Origin: an uncultured Bacilli bacterium
Lineage (GTDB): Bacteria; Bacillota_I; Bacilli_A; RF39; UBA660
Assembly (NCBI GenBank): GCA_944358525.1
Contig: CALVRI010000008.1
Coordinates: forward strand, 1 to 42,103
Direction of reading: 5' to 3'
DNA length: 42,103 nt
The translations under genes were made by a program, and so were the position numbers. This document shows, one piece after another, positions 23,793 to 30,845 of the stretch (position 1 is the stretch's first letter; every line of letters begins with the position of its first letter). Below the pieces are notes generated by a model. The model was not told the origin of the DNA. It did no database searches and saw only the letters and a list, made by a program, of their open reading frames with translations.

Positions 23793-24824
23793 CTATTTTA
23801 AAGCTTCAATTAATTCAGCTTTTTTCATTGTAGAATATCCTTTAATTTCCTTAGCTTTAGCTAGTTCGCGAAGTTCAGCTACAGTTTTAGATGTTAAATC
23901 TTCTTTAGCGGCTTTTTTAGTTTCTGATTTAACGTCTTTTACTTCTTTAACTTCTTCTTTCTTAGCTTCTTCTTTAGGAGCTTTTTCTACTTTTTCAGAT
24001 GACTTATTATAACTTTTTTTATCGGATTTACGGTCAAATTTTGGTTTTCTATCTTCTTTACGTTTAACGGTTTCTAAGGCTTTTTTCATAATATCTTCGC
24101 CTTTTTCATCTTTACGGTTATCGCTTGTGTAATCAACAATTTTTCCACCATTTGCTTCAACGATAGCATTATTCATAACACCAACGATTAATTTTACAGC
24201 TCTGATAGCATCATCATTACCTGGGATTACATAGTCAACCATATCAGGATCGCAGTTAGTATCAACAATACCGAATACTGGGATGTTTAATTTTCTTGCT
24301 TCTCTGATAGCAATTTCTTCTTTAGATGGATCAACAATGAACATTGCTTGTGGTAATTTATACATATCTCTAATACCACATAATAATTTATTTAATTTAT
24401 TGTATTCTTTTTTGATGTGAACAACTTCTTTTTTAGGTAGAAGTTCAAATGTTCCATCTTTTTCCATTTTTTCGATTTGTTCTAATCTTTTAACTCTTCT
24501 TCTAATTGTTTTAAAGTTAGTTAATGTTCCACCTAACCATCTTTCGTTAACATAAAATGAACCAGATCTTAAAGCTTCTTCTTTAACGGCTTCTGATGCT
24601 TGTTTTCTAGTTCCAACAAAGATAACCTTTCCACCATTTGCAGCTATTTCTTTTAAAGCTGCATATGCTTCTTCAATTTTTTTAGCTGTTTTTTGTAAAT
24701 CGATAATATAAATATCATCTCTAGCTGTAAAGATGTACTCTTTCATTTTAGGGTTCCATCTTTTTGTTTGGTGTCCGAAGTGAACACCTGCTTCTAATAA
24801 ATAACTCATTGACACAACGGCCAT
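23793..24824 (-). CDS. rpsB: 30S ribosomal protein S2 with a long C-terminal extension
   Basis: Residues 1 to about 230 are a normal S2 ([67 protein letters not shown]). The protein goes on to residue 343. About 80 highly charged residues ([17 protein letters not shown] and similar) lead to a final 32-residue SAP/Rho-N-like helix-extended-helix motif ([20 protein letters not shown]). Ordinary S2 ends near 240-250. The motif could bind nucleic acid at the ribosome surface. The start has AAAGGAGGAAGAGAAA upstream. It leads the rpsB-tsf unit. Confidence 0.95.
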   Translation of the reverse strand: MAVVSMSYLLEAGVHFGHQTKRWNPKMKEYIFTARDDIYIIDLQKTAKKIEEAYAALKEIAANGGKVIFVGTRKQASEAVKEEALRSGSFYVNERWLGGTLTNFKTIRRRVKRLEQIEKMEKDGTFELLPKKEVVHIKKEYNKLNKLLCGIRDMYKLPQAMFIVDPSKEEIAIREARKLNIPVFGIVDTNCDPDMVDYVIPGNDDAIRAVKLIVGVMNNAIVEANGGKIVDYTSDNRKDEKGEDIMKKALETVKRKEDRKPKFDRKSDKKSYNKSSEKVEKAPKEEAKKEEVKEVKDVKSETKKAAKEDLTSKTVAELRELAKAKEIKGYSTMKKAELIEALK

Positions 24825-24866
24825 TTTCTCTTCCTCCTTTTGTTATTTCCTCTGAATATTTTAACA

Positions 24867-24888
24867 AGTGCACCACCTTGAAGGCACT
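24867..24888 (-). promoter_or_regulatory. Hairpin in the rpsB leader
   Basis: In the roughly 100-nt leader AGTGC pairs with GCACT around a 12-nt loop that itself has CCTT/AAGG complementarity. It could be an S2-binding autoregulatory site, as ribosomal protein leaders often are, but I recognise no specific family. Confidence 0.3.
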
Positions 24889-24934
24889 AGGCACACAAAT
24901 CCATATTCATGTGTTCTTTAAAAAAGCCAATAAT

Positions 24935-24962
24935 ATTATAACATAACTTTATGATTTTACAA
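24935..24962 (-). promoter_or_regulatory. Promoter of rpsB-tsf
   Basis: Minus strand TTGTAA (24957-24962), 16-nt spacer, TATAAT (24935-24940). It gives a leader of about 104 nt. Confidence 0.6.
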
Positions 24963-24989
24963 TAGATTTTAGAATTTAATTTTGCTTTT

Positions 24990-25018
24990 TTGGTGTTTTT
25001 AATTGTTTAATTTATAAT
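24990..25018 (+). promoter_or_regulatory. Likely promoter of the collagen-like gene
   Basis: TTGGTG (24990-24995), 17-nt spacer, TATAAT (25013-25018), about 60 bp before the AAAGGAGAG ribosome site of the gene. Confidence 0.5.
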
Positions 25019-25082
25019 TTAATACAAAAATACTAAACTTTATTAATTTAAAACATAAAATAGTAAAGAAAGGAGAGCGATT

Positions 25083-26075
25083 ATGGACAATAGATGCAAC
25101 AATAAAATAGATCAAATACTTGAAGAAGGAAGACGCTGTCAAGCAAAAATCGGAAATGTAGGTCCTACTGGACCGACTGGTCCTACTGGACCTGCAACAG
25201 TAGTAGTTGGAACAACGACAACCGGGGCTCCCGGAACTCCTGCCACTGTATCTAATACTGGAACAAATCAAAATGCAATATTAACATTTACTATCCCAGC
25301 AGGTGCGACTGGGGCAACAGGTGCGACTGGAGCAACTGGGGCTACAGGGCCGGCTGGCTCTACCGGTCCTACTGGACCTGCTGGTGCAACTGGGGCAACA
25401 GGTGCCACTCCTAATATTACCATAGGAACGGTTACTACTGGAGCGCCGGGTAGTCAAGCAAGTGCAAGTATAACAGGTACTACTCCAAATTTATTTTTGA
25501 ACTTAACTATTCCTGCTGGTGCTACAGGTCCTACCGGGGCTGCTAGCACAGTCTCTGGACCTACTGGACCGGCTGGTGCTACAGGGCCTACTGGGGCAAG
25601 TGGAGCCACTGGAGCTACAGGACCGACTGGACCTACTGGACCTAATGGTGCAACTGGAGCTACTGGTCCTACTGGTGCAAGCGGACCTACTGGACCAACA
25701 AGTACAGTGGCTGGACCGACTGGCCCTACTGGACCTACGGGACCTGCAAGTACTGTTACGGGGCCTACTGGACCAGCTGGTGCTACAGGGCCTACTGGGG
25801 CAAGTGGAGCTACTGGTCCTACTGGTGCAAGTGGACCTACCGGACCTACGGGACCTGATGGTGCAACAGGACCAACTGGAGCTAGTGGAGTAACTGGTCC
25901 TACTGGTGCAAGTGGACCTACCGGACCTACGGGACCTGATGGTGCAACGGGACCAACTGGAGCTAGTGGACCTACTGGACCTACTGGACCTACTGGACCT
26001 GATGGTGCGACTGGAGCTACAGGACCTACTGGACCTACTGGACCAACTGGAGCAACAGGACCTACTGGACCATAA
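25083..26075 (+). CDS. Collagen-like repeat protein (Gly-X-Thr/Pro), no C-terminal globular domain
   Basis: In this 330-residue protein residues 1-23 are a charged head ([20 protein letters not shown]), with two Cys but no signal peptide. Then Gly-Pro-Thr / Gly-Ala-Thr triplets make up most of the rest. Two non-collagen inserts (about 38-70 and 107-142), each with TTGAPG and ending in TIPAGATG, interrupt the triplets and look like repeats of one beta-rich module. It resembles BclA-type exosporium or surface filaments of Bacillus/Clostridium, but it ends inside the triplets (GPTGP, stop) without the usual trimerisation domain. The coding DNA is far more GC-rich than its neighbours and is internally repetitive, so copy number may vary. 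How it leaves the cell is unclear. Confidence 0.9.
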   Translation: MDNRCNNKIDQILEEGRRCQAKIGNVGPTGPTGPTGPATVVVGTTTTGAPGTPATVSNTGTNQNAILTFTIPAGATGATGATGATGATGPAGSTGPTGPAGATGATGATPNITIGTVTTGAPGSQASASITGTTPNLFLNLTIPAGATGPTGAASTVSGPTGPAGATGPTGASGATGATGPTGPTGPNGATGATGPTGASGPTGPTSTVAGPTGPTGPTGPASTVTGPTGPAGATGPTGASGATGPTGASGPTGPTGPDGATGPTGASGVTGPTGASGPTGPTGPDGATGPTGASGPTGPTGPTGPDGATGATGPTGPTGPTGATGPTGP

Positions 26076-26084
26076 TAATAAAAG

Positions 26085-26157
26085 TAGACTTAAATGATAT
26101 GAACCCCATTTCTTTTTCTAAGAAACAGAGTTCAATTCATAAAAGTCTATTTTTTTT
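26085..26157. terminator. Long imperfect hairpin terminator after the collagen-like gene
   Basis: TAGACTT (26085-26091) pairs with AAGTCTA (26143-26149). Inside it ATGA..TGAAC pairs with GTTCA..TTCAT, and ATTTCTT with AAGAAA. T8 follows on the plus strand. The stop codon of the converging yqeY gene lies at the base of the stem. Confidence 0.7.
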
Positions 26158-26590
26158 CAATCTTATTTTTGACTATTTTACTAACTAAGCCCATGTCAGC
26201 TTTTCCACTGACTTGTGGTTTTAATTCTTTCATCACTTTGCCCATATCTTTAGATGATTCTGGTTTTACCTTATTAAAAACTGCATCAATAATCTCAGTT
26301 ATTTCTTCTTCGGTTAATTGTTTTGGTAAGTATTCAGATAAAATGTTAATTTCATTTTGAGTTTTTTGAATTAAATCTTCTCTACCACCTTTTTTAAACT
26401 CATTAATTGAATCTTTTCGAGATTTTATCTCTTTAGAAATCACTTCAATTACTTCTTCATCAGATAATTCATGTTTTTTGTTCAGCTCACTCATTTGAAT
26501 GGAACCTTTAACCATTCTAATTACTGCTAGTCTTTCTTTATCTTGATTTTTCATAGCTGTTTTTAAATCTTCTAAGATTTGATTACGCAT
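26147..26590 (-). CDS. yqeY: GatB/YqeY domain protein
   Basis: This 147-residue protein of the YqeY family resembles the tRNA-binding tail of the GatB amidotransferase subunit. It shows the characteristic RNQILEDLKTAMKNQDKERL start, EEVIEVISKEIKSRKDSI middle and GKADMGLVSKIVK end. The cellular role is not settled. It normally lies directly after rpsU, as in Bacillus. Here a decayed IS derivative (26607-26844) separates the two, and the element's right end lies only about 4 bp upstream of its AGGAGGGTAAAAT ribosome site. Any ancestral promoter or read-through from rpsU has therefore been altered. Confidence 0.9.
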   Translation of the reverse strand: MRNQILEDLKTAMKNQDKERLAVIRMVKGSIQMSELNKKHELSDEEVIEVISKEIKSRKDSINEFKKGGREDLIQKTQNEINILSEYLPKQLTEEEITEIIDAVFNKVKPESSKDMGKVMKELKPQVSGKADMGLVSKIVKNKIEKK

Positions 26591-26606
26591 ATTTTACCCT
26601 CCTTTT

Positions 26607-26844
26607 GAACAAAATAAATTGTTCTATTCCTTTCATATATTTTTTTAAACTTTTAAACATTATATTAACTGCCACATTATATGCATTTTTACTTTTGGGT
26701 GCTAACTTATATTCTTTTATCTTATCATTTTAGTATTTGCATAGCATCACTCTCTATCATTGCTATAACAACTATAACACCTGTATGTGTTATAGTAAAT
26801 GATTTTTTGCAAATGTTTATCTTTTACAAGGTAAATTCCTAGTA
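26607..26844 (-). mobile_element. 238-bp decayed tnpB element with internal deletion
   Basis: The left end TACTAGGAATTT, the leader and the ATG of tnpB (26742-26740) match the copy at 1-137. The frame reads M-Q-I-L-K and then TGA. A few dozen bases later comes a stretch equal to the last ~25 codons of tnpB (NVAVNIMFKSLKKYMKG, compare [17 protein letters not shown] at 41938-42103). Then only the terminal right-end bases AATTTATTTTGTTC remain. The middle of tnpB and the omega-RNA region are gone. A subterminal palindrome CTATAACAC/GTGTTATAG sits at 26772-26795. It splits the rpsU-yqeY pair and cannot encode a protein, though it could still be moved in trans. Confidence 0.8.
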
Positions 26845-26848
26845 TATG

Positions 26849-26870
26849 AAAAAAGCCATGTATAATAGCT
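26849..26870 (-). terminator. Terminator after rpsU
   Basis: The stem AGCTAT/ATGGCT with a 5-nt loop is followed by TTTTTT on the minus strand, 4 bp after the rpsU stop. The IS-derived element starts about 5 bp beyond the T-tract. Confidence 0.75.
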
Positions 26871-26873
26871 TTA

Positions 26874-27077
26874 TTAATATCCGCGATTTTCACGTCTATT
26901 TCGACGACGAGTGTTTTTAATGCCTTCTTTTTTAGCATTTCTTCTTCTAACTCCTGGTTTTAAGTAACCGTCTTGCTTTTCTCTTAATTGTGCTAGGGAG
27001 CCATCTTTACTATTAGCAACTTTTAGGTTTCTAAGAGCACCATCAACATTGCCGTTTCTAACTACTACTTTTGTCAT
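26874..27077 (-). CDS. rpsU: 30S ribosomal protein S21
   Basis: This 67-residue, strongly basic protein starts TKVVVRNGNVDGALRN and ends in an arginine-rich tail (NTRRRNRRENRGY). The ATG at 27077 has GGGAGGGATTTTT upstream; an ATG at 27134 lies inside the promoter and is rejected. The tail is a little longer than the Bacillus protein. It is transcribed from a strong promoter (27106-27134) just outside a 163-bp tnpB-less element. Confidence 0.95.
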   Translation of the reverse strand: MTKVVVRNGNVDGALRNLKVANSKDGSLAQLREKQDGYLKPGVRRRNAKKEGIKNTRRRNRRENRGY

Positions 27078-27105
27078 AAAAATCCCTCCCTTCTTGGCTA
27101 AAGAT

Positions 27106-27134
27106 ATTATAACACGCAAGTTGTTGGTTTTCAA
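27106..27134 (-). promoter_or_regulatory. Promoter of rpsU
   Basis: Minus strand TTGAAA (27129-27134), 17-nt spacer, TATAAT (27106-27111). The -35 box starts 9 bp from the right end of the 163-bp element. Confidence 0.75.
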
Positions 27135-27142
27135 GGCTAAAA

Positions 27143-27305
27143 GAACAAAATGTCGAAATAAATTTTGGCATTAGCTTACCTCACGATAAACTTTTTCTAC
27201 TTAAATGGGATCTAAGGTCCCTCCATAGGTCAGTATTGGATAGTCGATACCCTAATTTATATATTGTTTGTAAAAATTTACCTTTTGCAAAGCAAATTCC
27301 TAGTA
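27143..27305 (-). mobile_element. 163-bp tnpB-less element carrying an omega-RNA-like right end
   Basis: Left end TACTAGGAATTTGCTTTG (27305 downwards) is joined after about 26 bp to a sequence matching what follows the tnpB stop at 41938. It continues through the whole right-end region to TTTTGTTC at 27143. tnpB is exactly missing. The right-end part aligns over about 115 nt with 41795-41937 and keeps the hairpin GTTTATC-GTGA-GGTAAGC (GCTTGCC-GTGA-GGTAAGC in the other copy). The substitutions keep every pair. This is the position and form of the omega/re-RNA of IS605-type elements. It lies between the bacteriocin-like genes' terminator and the rpsU promoter. Confidence 0.75.
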
Positions 27306-27310
27306 TATAA

Positions 27311-27333
27311 GAAAAAGTAAGCTTTTGCTTACT
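27311..27333 (-). terminator. Terminator of the bacteriocin-like operon
   Basis: The 7-bp stem AGTAAGC/GCTTACT with loop AAAA is followed by TTTTT on the minus strand. The stop codon of the second peptide lies in the stem. The tnpB-less element begins about 6 bp further on. Confidence 0.88.
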
Positions 27334-27493
27334 CTATACTGCAGGTTTGACCGGATGTTATTCTTCTAAATGATGAACCAAGGCTTTTTCCAAGTTCAAT
27401 TAATAAACTTAATCCTTTGACAATGGCATTAATGAAAGTGGCAGTTATACTTCCACCACAAACTTTTTTCAGTTCACTATCTTTTAAAATCAT
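27329..27493 (-). CDS. Double-glycine-leader peptide 2 (bacteriocin-like)
   Basis: This 54-residue peptide has a 14-residue leader MILKDSELKKVCGG of double-glycine type (E-L-x-x-V-x-G-G), the site cut by C39 peptidases. The mature 40-residue part begins SITATFINAIVKGL and contains a GKSLG (GxxxG) motif, then a basic RR pair and one Cys near the end. That is the profile of a helix-forming class II bacteriocin or signalling peptide. The start ATG overlaps the stop of peptide 1 (ATGA), so the two are translationally coupled, as two-peptide bacteriocins usually are. I do not recognise a named relative. Confidence 0.8.
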   Translation of the reverse strand: MILKDSELKKVCGGSITATFINAIVKGLSLLIELGKSLGSSFRRITSGQTCSIE

Positions 27494-27624
27494 TTACCAC
27501 ACTCTATTGGATTTATAAAGCCTTCTATAGCACTTATTAGAAACGTTATGAAGCCTCCTATGGCTGCCCATAATCCATAACCTCCACCATTTACCCGCAT
27601 TAATTCATTATTTGTTAAATACAT
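27490..27624 (-). CDS. Double-glycine-leader peptide 1 (bacteriocin-like)
   Basis: This 44-residue peptide has leader MYLTNNELMRVNGG ending in the double glycine (E-L-x-x-V-x-G-G). The mature part is GYGLWAAIGGFITFLISAIE followed by a short tail with one Cys (ECGK). It is hydrophobic and glycine-rich, like membrane-active class II bacteriocins. AAAGGGG precedes the ATG by 5 nt. It starts 11 bp after the stop of the C39 transporter gene and overlaps peptide 2 by four bases. TGA is its stop; under a UGA=Trp code it would gain only two residues. Confidence 0.8.
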   Translation of the reverse strand: MYLTNNELMRVNGGGYGLWAAIGGFITFLISAIEGFINPIECGK

Positions 27625-27635
27625 GATACCCCTTT

Positions 27636-29648
27636 CTAGTTATTACGTTTAGTATCTACAACCACTTTTCCTTTTTGCATTTTAATATATTGATTAAATA
27701 AATCTAAGTTGTCTAGCCTATGTGAAATATAAATTATTGTTTTGTTTGAATAGTTATTAAACAGATTTTTTAGTATTCTCCTTTCCATGTCTATACTTAC
27801 TTGGTTTAATCCCTCATCAATAATTAAAATGTCAAAGTTGTTTAATGCACGAGCTAATACAATACGTTGTTTTTGTCCTCCTGATAGATTAAAACCATCT
27901 TCTTCTATTAATTCGTTATGATCGCCTTTAGAAAACTTATCTATTTCACATATTTTTATATTCTTGAGATTTTCTGATTTTAAATTTAAATTATCTTTTA
28001 AGGTTCCTGTAAATAATATTTCTTTTTGTGAAACATAAATAATATTATCAAAATAATTTTTATTTATTTCATTATTTTCTATTTTAACACTACCCTCATA
28101 ATCATTATAATAGCCTTTAATTATTTTAAATAGTGTTGATTTGCCGCTTCCACTATTTCCAGTAACCATAACTTTACTTTTGCTTTTTATAGTTAGATTT
28201 ATGTCTTTTAAAACGTAATCTTTTTTATTATAGGAGTAATTTAAATTTTTAATAACTATATCGCCACATGTTTTTAAGGTATTTATGTTTTCTGATTTTT
28301 TTGTTATTAATTCGATTATATTAATTAAGGCTGATTTTACTTCATTTATTTGGTAGTTAAAATCTAAAATATTTTTTATCGAAGATATAAGAAAGCTAGA
28401 TAAAATAAACAAAATTACAAAAAATTTTAAATCATTACTAATTTTAAAAATTGTTATAGCAATTAATAAAATACCTAAATCGTTAATTATATTTTTTAAA
28501 AACTCAGAATTAGTTTCATACGTAAAAACTTTTTGAGTGATTTTTAAGAAATTTTGATATTTTTCTTTAAAGATTCCTTGCACCTTATCAATTATATTCA
28601 AGTTTTTTATTGTTTCAAACCCTATAATATTTTCGGTAATATATGAATTTATTATAGCTTTATGTCTGATACTTTCGCTTATCCAAATATTTTGCTTTTT
28701 TTGATAGGTTAATGTTGTTATAAAAACAAGGAGAATAATTGCTATAGTTATTATGAAGATAAAAATATTAATTTTTAAAATAGATATTATAAGAAGCAAT
28801 ATTAAAGGTAATTCGATGAGCGATATCTGAGTAAAATTGCTTATAGCATTTCTAATTGTATAAAGATCATTAAAATAGCTAGTGATTTCTCCAGTGGTTT
28901 TCCTTCGGTAATAACGATAAGGAAGGTTTAATATTTTGGTAAAAATATCCACTTGAAGTTCTTGATTTAAGTCCAAATTAAGTTTTGTCAGAAGTCTATT
29001 TTTTATGAATGAAAGAATATTTTTTATACTAAAGATGAACAGAAATAATAAAAATACGGTATAAATTTTTTCTTGATCATCTAATAATGAAATAAGTAAA
29101 GGAAAAAACATAGAAGAAGAAACTGTTAATAAACTTATGAATATAGAAAGTATTTGTATAACAACAACCAGTTTTAAATGTTTTTTTATATAATACCAGA
29201 TAAATTTTAGAGTTTTGGGCTTTGGTTCATAAACTATATGGGTGGCTGGATACATATGAATAGTAACACCGCTCCATATTTGTTGGAACTCATTAAAAGA
29301 AAGTTTTTTTAATCCAGTTGAGGGATCAGCTATCAGCATGGTTTTTCTTTTTAAATTAACTTTGTATATAACTACATAATGTTTGTAGGAGTGTTTTATT
29401 ATTACATGTGCTATACAAGGTAATTTTAATTCATCTATATTTTCTGATTTGAATCCATAACTATTAAATCCTAATTCTTTTAGTGTTTCTTTTAAATTAT
29501 AGGCGGTAGTACCATTTTGTGTTGTATTCATCATTTCACTTAGCTTGTCCAAACTAACATATCCTTGATAGTACATTAATATCATTTGAACACAAGCTGG
29601 AGCACAATCTTTTAAACCACGTTGTTTAACAAATGGATATTTTTTGAT
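27636..29648 (-). CDS. C39-peptidase-containing ABC transporter (bacteriocin/peptide processing, PCAT), apparent AUC start
   Basis: From 29648 the protein has about 670 residues, normal for a PCAT that cuts double-glycine leaders and exports the core peptide. The C39 domain has the catalytic Cys15 in GLKDCAPAC, His in HYVVIY and Asp in IADPSTG. Five to six transmembrane helices follow (about 150-410). The ATPase has VTGNSGSGKST, SQKEILFTG, LSGGQKQRIVLA, ILIIDEG and YISHR, all intact. The first ATG (29585) lies after the catalytic Cys, so it cannot be the functional start. The frame is open to GGGAGGTGA, and the codon aligned with the usual M-K-K-Y-P start is ATC, 7 nt after GGAGG. No ATG, GTG or TTG is available there. 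It is first in an operon with the two peptides; no immunity gene was found. Confidence 0.85.
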   Translation of the reverse strand: MKKYPFVKQRGLKDCAPACVQMILMYYQGYVSLDKLSEMMNTTQNGTTAYNLKETLKELGFNSYGFKSENIDELKLPCIAHVIIKHSYKHYVVIYKVNLKRKTMLIADPSTGLKKLSFNEFQQIWSGVTIHMYPATHIVYEPKPKTLKFIWYYIKKHLKLVVVIQILSIFISLLTVSSSMFFPLLISLLDDQEKIYTVFLLFLFIFSIKNILSFIKNRLLTKLNLDLNQELQVDIFTKILNLPYRYYRRKTTGEITSYFNDLYTIRNAISNFTQISLIELPLILLLIISILKINIFIFIITIAIILLVFITTLTYQKKQNIWISESIRHKAIINSYITENIIGFETIKNLNIIDKVQGIFKEKYQNFLKITQKVFTYETNSEFLKNIINDLGILLIAITIFKISNDLKFFVILFILSSFLISSIKNILDFNYQINEVKSALINIIELITKKSENINTLKTCGDIVIKNLNYSYNKKDYVLKDINLTIKSKSKVMVTGNSGSGKSTLFKIIKGYYNDYEGSVKIENNEINKNYFDNIIYVSQKEILFTGTLKDNLNLKSENLKNIKICEIDKFSKGDHNELIEEDGFNLSGGQKQRIVLARALNNFDILIIDEGLNQVSIDMERRILKNLFNNYSNKTIIYISHRLDNLDLFNQYIKMQKGKVVVDTKRNN

Positions 29649-29718
29649 TATTTCACCTCCCTCATATATTTATATACGACGTTTAATGGCAGATTCCTTT
29701 TAAAAAAACAAAAAAAAG

Positions 29719-30240
29719 TTATTTTTCGAAAATTTTTATTTTTTTCGGTCCATAACTTTTTTCTTTTATTAGTTTTAAGTTGGTTTTAGGTTCTCCTATT
29801 TCATATTCACAAATGACAATTCCACCATTATTTAACAATTTTCTTTCTTCAATTATTCTCAAAGATTTATCTAATTGATTTTCCTTATATGGTGGATCTA
29901 GAAAAATTATGTCAAATGTTTCATCAGTTGTTTTTAAAAATTTTTTATAATCAATTTTTAAAATTTTTAAATTTTCATCAATATTTTGGCTATTGTCTTT
30001 GATAGTTTGAATAGCCATTTGATTATTATCAATTAAGTAACATTTTTTAGCCCCATTACTTATAGCTTCTAAACCTAAAGCTCCACTTCCAGCAAATAAG
30101 TCTAAAACTATACTACCAGGTATATAGGTTTGAATCATTCCAAATAAAGATTCTTTCACTCTATCCATAGTGGGCCTAGTACCTTCAATATTAAATCCTT
30201 TTAATTTTTTTCCTTTATATTTACCGCTAATAATACGCAT
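29719..30240 (-). CDS. rsmD: 16S rRNA (guanine-966-N2)-methyltransferase RsmD
   Basis: This 173-residue SAM-dependent methyltransferase (YlbH in Bacillus) has MRIISGKYKGKKL at the start, RPTMDRVKESLFGM, the SAM loop VLDLFAGSGALGLEA and catalytic LDPPY. It sits after ylbD-ylbE with the same order as in Bacillus, where coaD usually follows. Here the next gene downstream is the unrelated peptide transporter, so synteny breaks at this point. Confidence 0.94.
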   Translation of the reverse strand: MRIISGKYKGKKLKGFNIEGTRPTMDRVKESLFGMIQTYIPGSIVLDLFAGSGALGLEAISNGAKKCYLIDNNQMAIQTIKDNSQNIDENLKILKIDYKKFLKTTDETFDIIFLDPPYKENQLDKSLRIIEERKLLNNGGIVICEYEIGEPKTNLKLIKEKSYGPKKIKIFEK

Positions 30241-30266
30241 AAAATCACCAATTATATTTTAACACA

Positions 30267-30488
30267 TTATTTAAAACTGACCAATATTTTTTCTAGCATT
30301 TCAAAAGTGCCTAAGGCTCGTTCTAACCTATCAACTTTAGATAAATGATATTCTCTTTTAACTTCTTCTTCAAACCTTTTAAATTCCCATGGGGTTCTAT
30401 TTAAGATTTTATACCATTGGGCATGCTGGCGAAGATATCTTAAATAGGCTTCATTTTCTTTTATTTTAAATTGTAATTCTAAAGTCAT
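30267..30488 (-). CDS. ylbE: YlbE-like protein
   Basis: This 73-residue protein has an N-terminal QFKIKENEAYLRYLRQHAQW, a helical stretch with NRTPWEF, and a basic helical end. It matches the short YlbE family of Bacilli, whose function is unknown. The stop of ylbD and its ATG share a base (TAATG-type junction), and rsmD follows 26 bp later, so the trio is one unit as in Bacillus. Confidence 0.8.
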   Translation of the reverse strand: MTLELQFKIKENEAYLRYLRQHAQWYKILNRTPWEFKRFEEEVKREYHLSKVDRLERALGTFEMLEKILVSFK

Positions 30489-30838
30489 TAATCATCAAAG
30501 TGTTTATATATTGGTCTAGGTTTATAAGTGCTGGTGGGATTAGTTTGCTTATTTGAAGACATATCTTGAAGTAAACTTAGAACTCTTTGTAAGCTAGTAA
30601 CACCATTTTGAATACCATCTAAATCTAATCCTTTAATAAAACTGGCTAAATCAAATGTTGTGGCTGCTTTAACTGGGGCTGAATCTTTAACTAAATAATC
30701 TTTCCAAGCTTCTTTATCTTCTCCATATAAATCATAAATTTCGTAAAATTGTTGCCAAGTCATTTTACCATCTTTAACGTGTTTTAATAATATTGGATTA
30801 CTTTTGACAAAGTCTTTAAACTTTTCTTTTGTTTCCAT
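30488..30838 (-). CDS. ylbD: YlbD-like coat-family protein
   Basis: This 116-residue protein begins with the family core FKDFVKSNPILLKHVKDGKM and TWQQFYEIYDLYGEDKEAW. In Bacillus the family is described as a putative spore-coat protein, but homologues occur in non-sporulating relatives, so it is not proof of sporulation. The rest (about 60-116) is variable. It is translated from an AGGTGA site that lies inside a hairpin (30846-30874). Confidence 0.8.
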   Translation of the reverse strand: METKEKFKDFVKSNPILLKHVKDGKMTWQQFYEIYDLYGEDKEAWKDYLVKDSAPVKAATTFDLASFIKGLDLDGIQNGVTSLQRVLSLLQDMSSNKQTNPTSTYKPRPIYKHFDD

Positions 30839-30845
30839 ATAAAAT

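Noticed and set aside
25140-26075. Dense short repeats that could be taken for a CRISPR array or tandem satellite
   Set aside because: The repeats are 9-bp multiples that encode Gly-X-Y triplets in one open frame; there are no constant repeats with variable spacers of uniform length.
26747-26938. A 63-residue minus-strand frame between rpsU and yqeY
   Set aside because: It crosses the rpsU end in another frame and runs into the IS relic; the content is explained by the tnpB element left end.
27490-27624. UGA read as tryptophan (Mycoplasma-type code)
   Set aside because: TGA ends the sulfatase in an ATGA overlap and ends the pilin-like gene. Long genes have no internal TGA, and TGG is used for Trp throughout.
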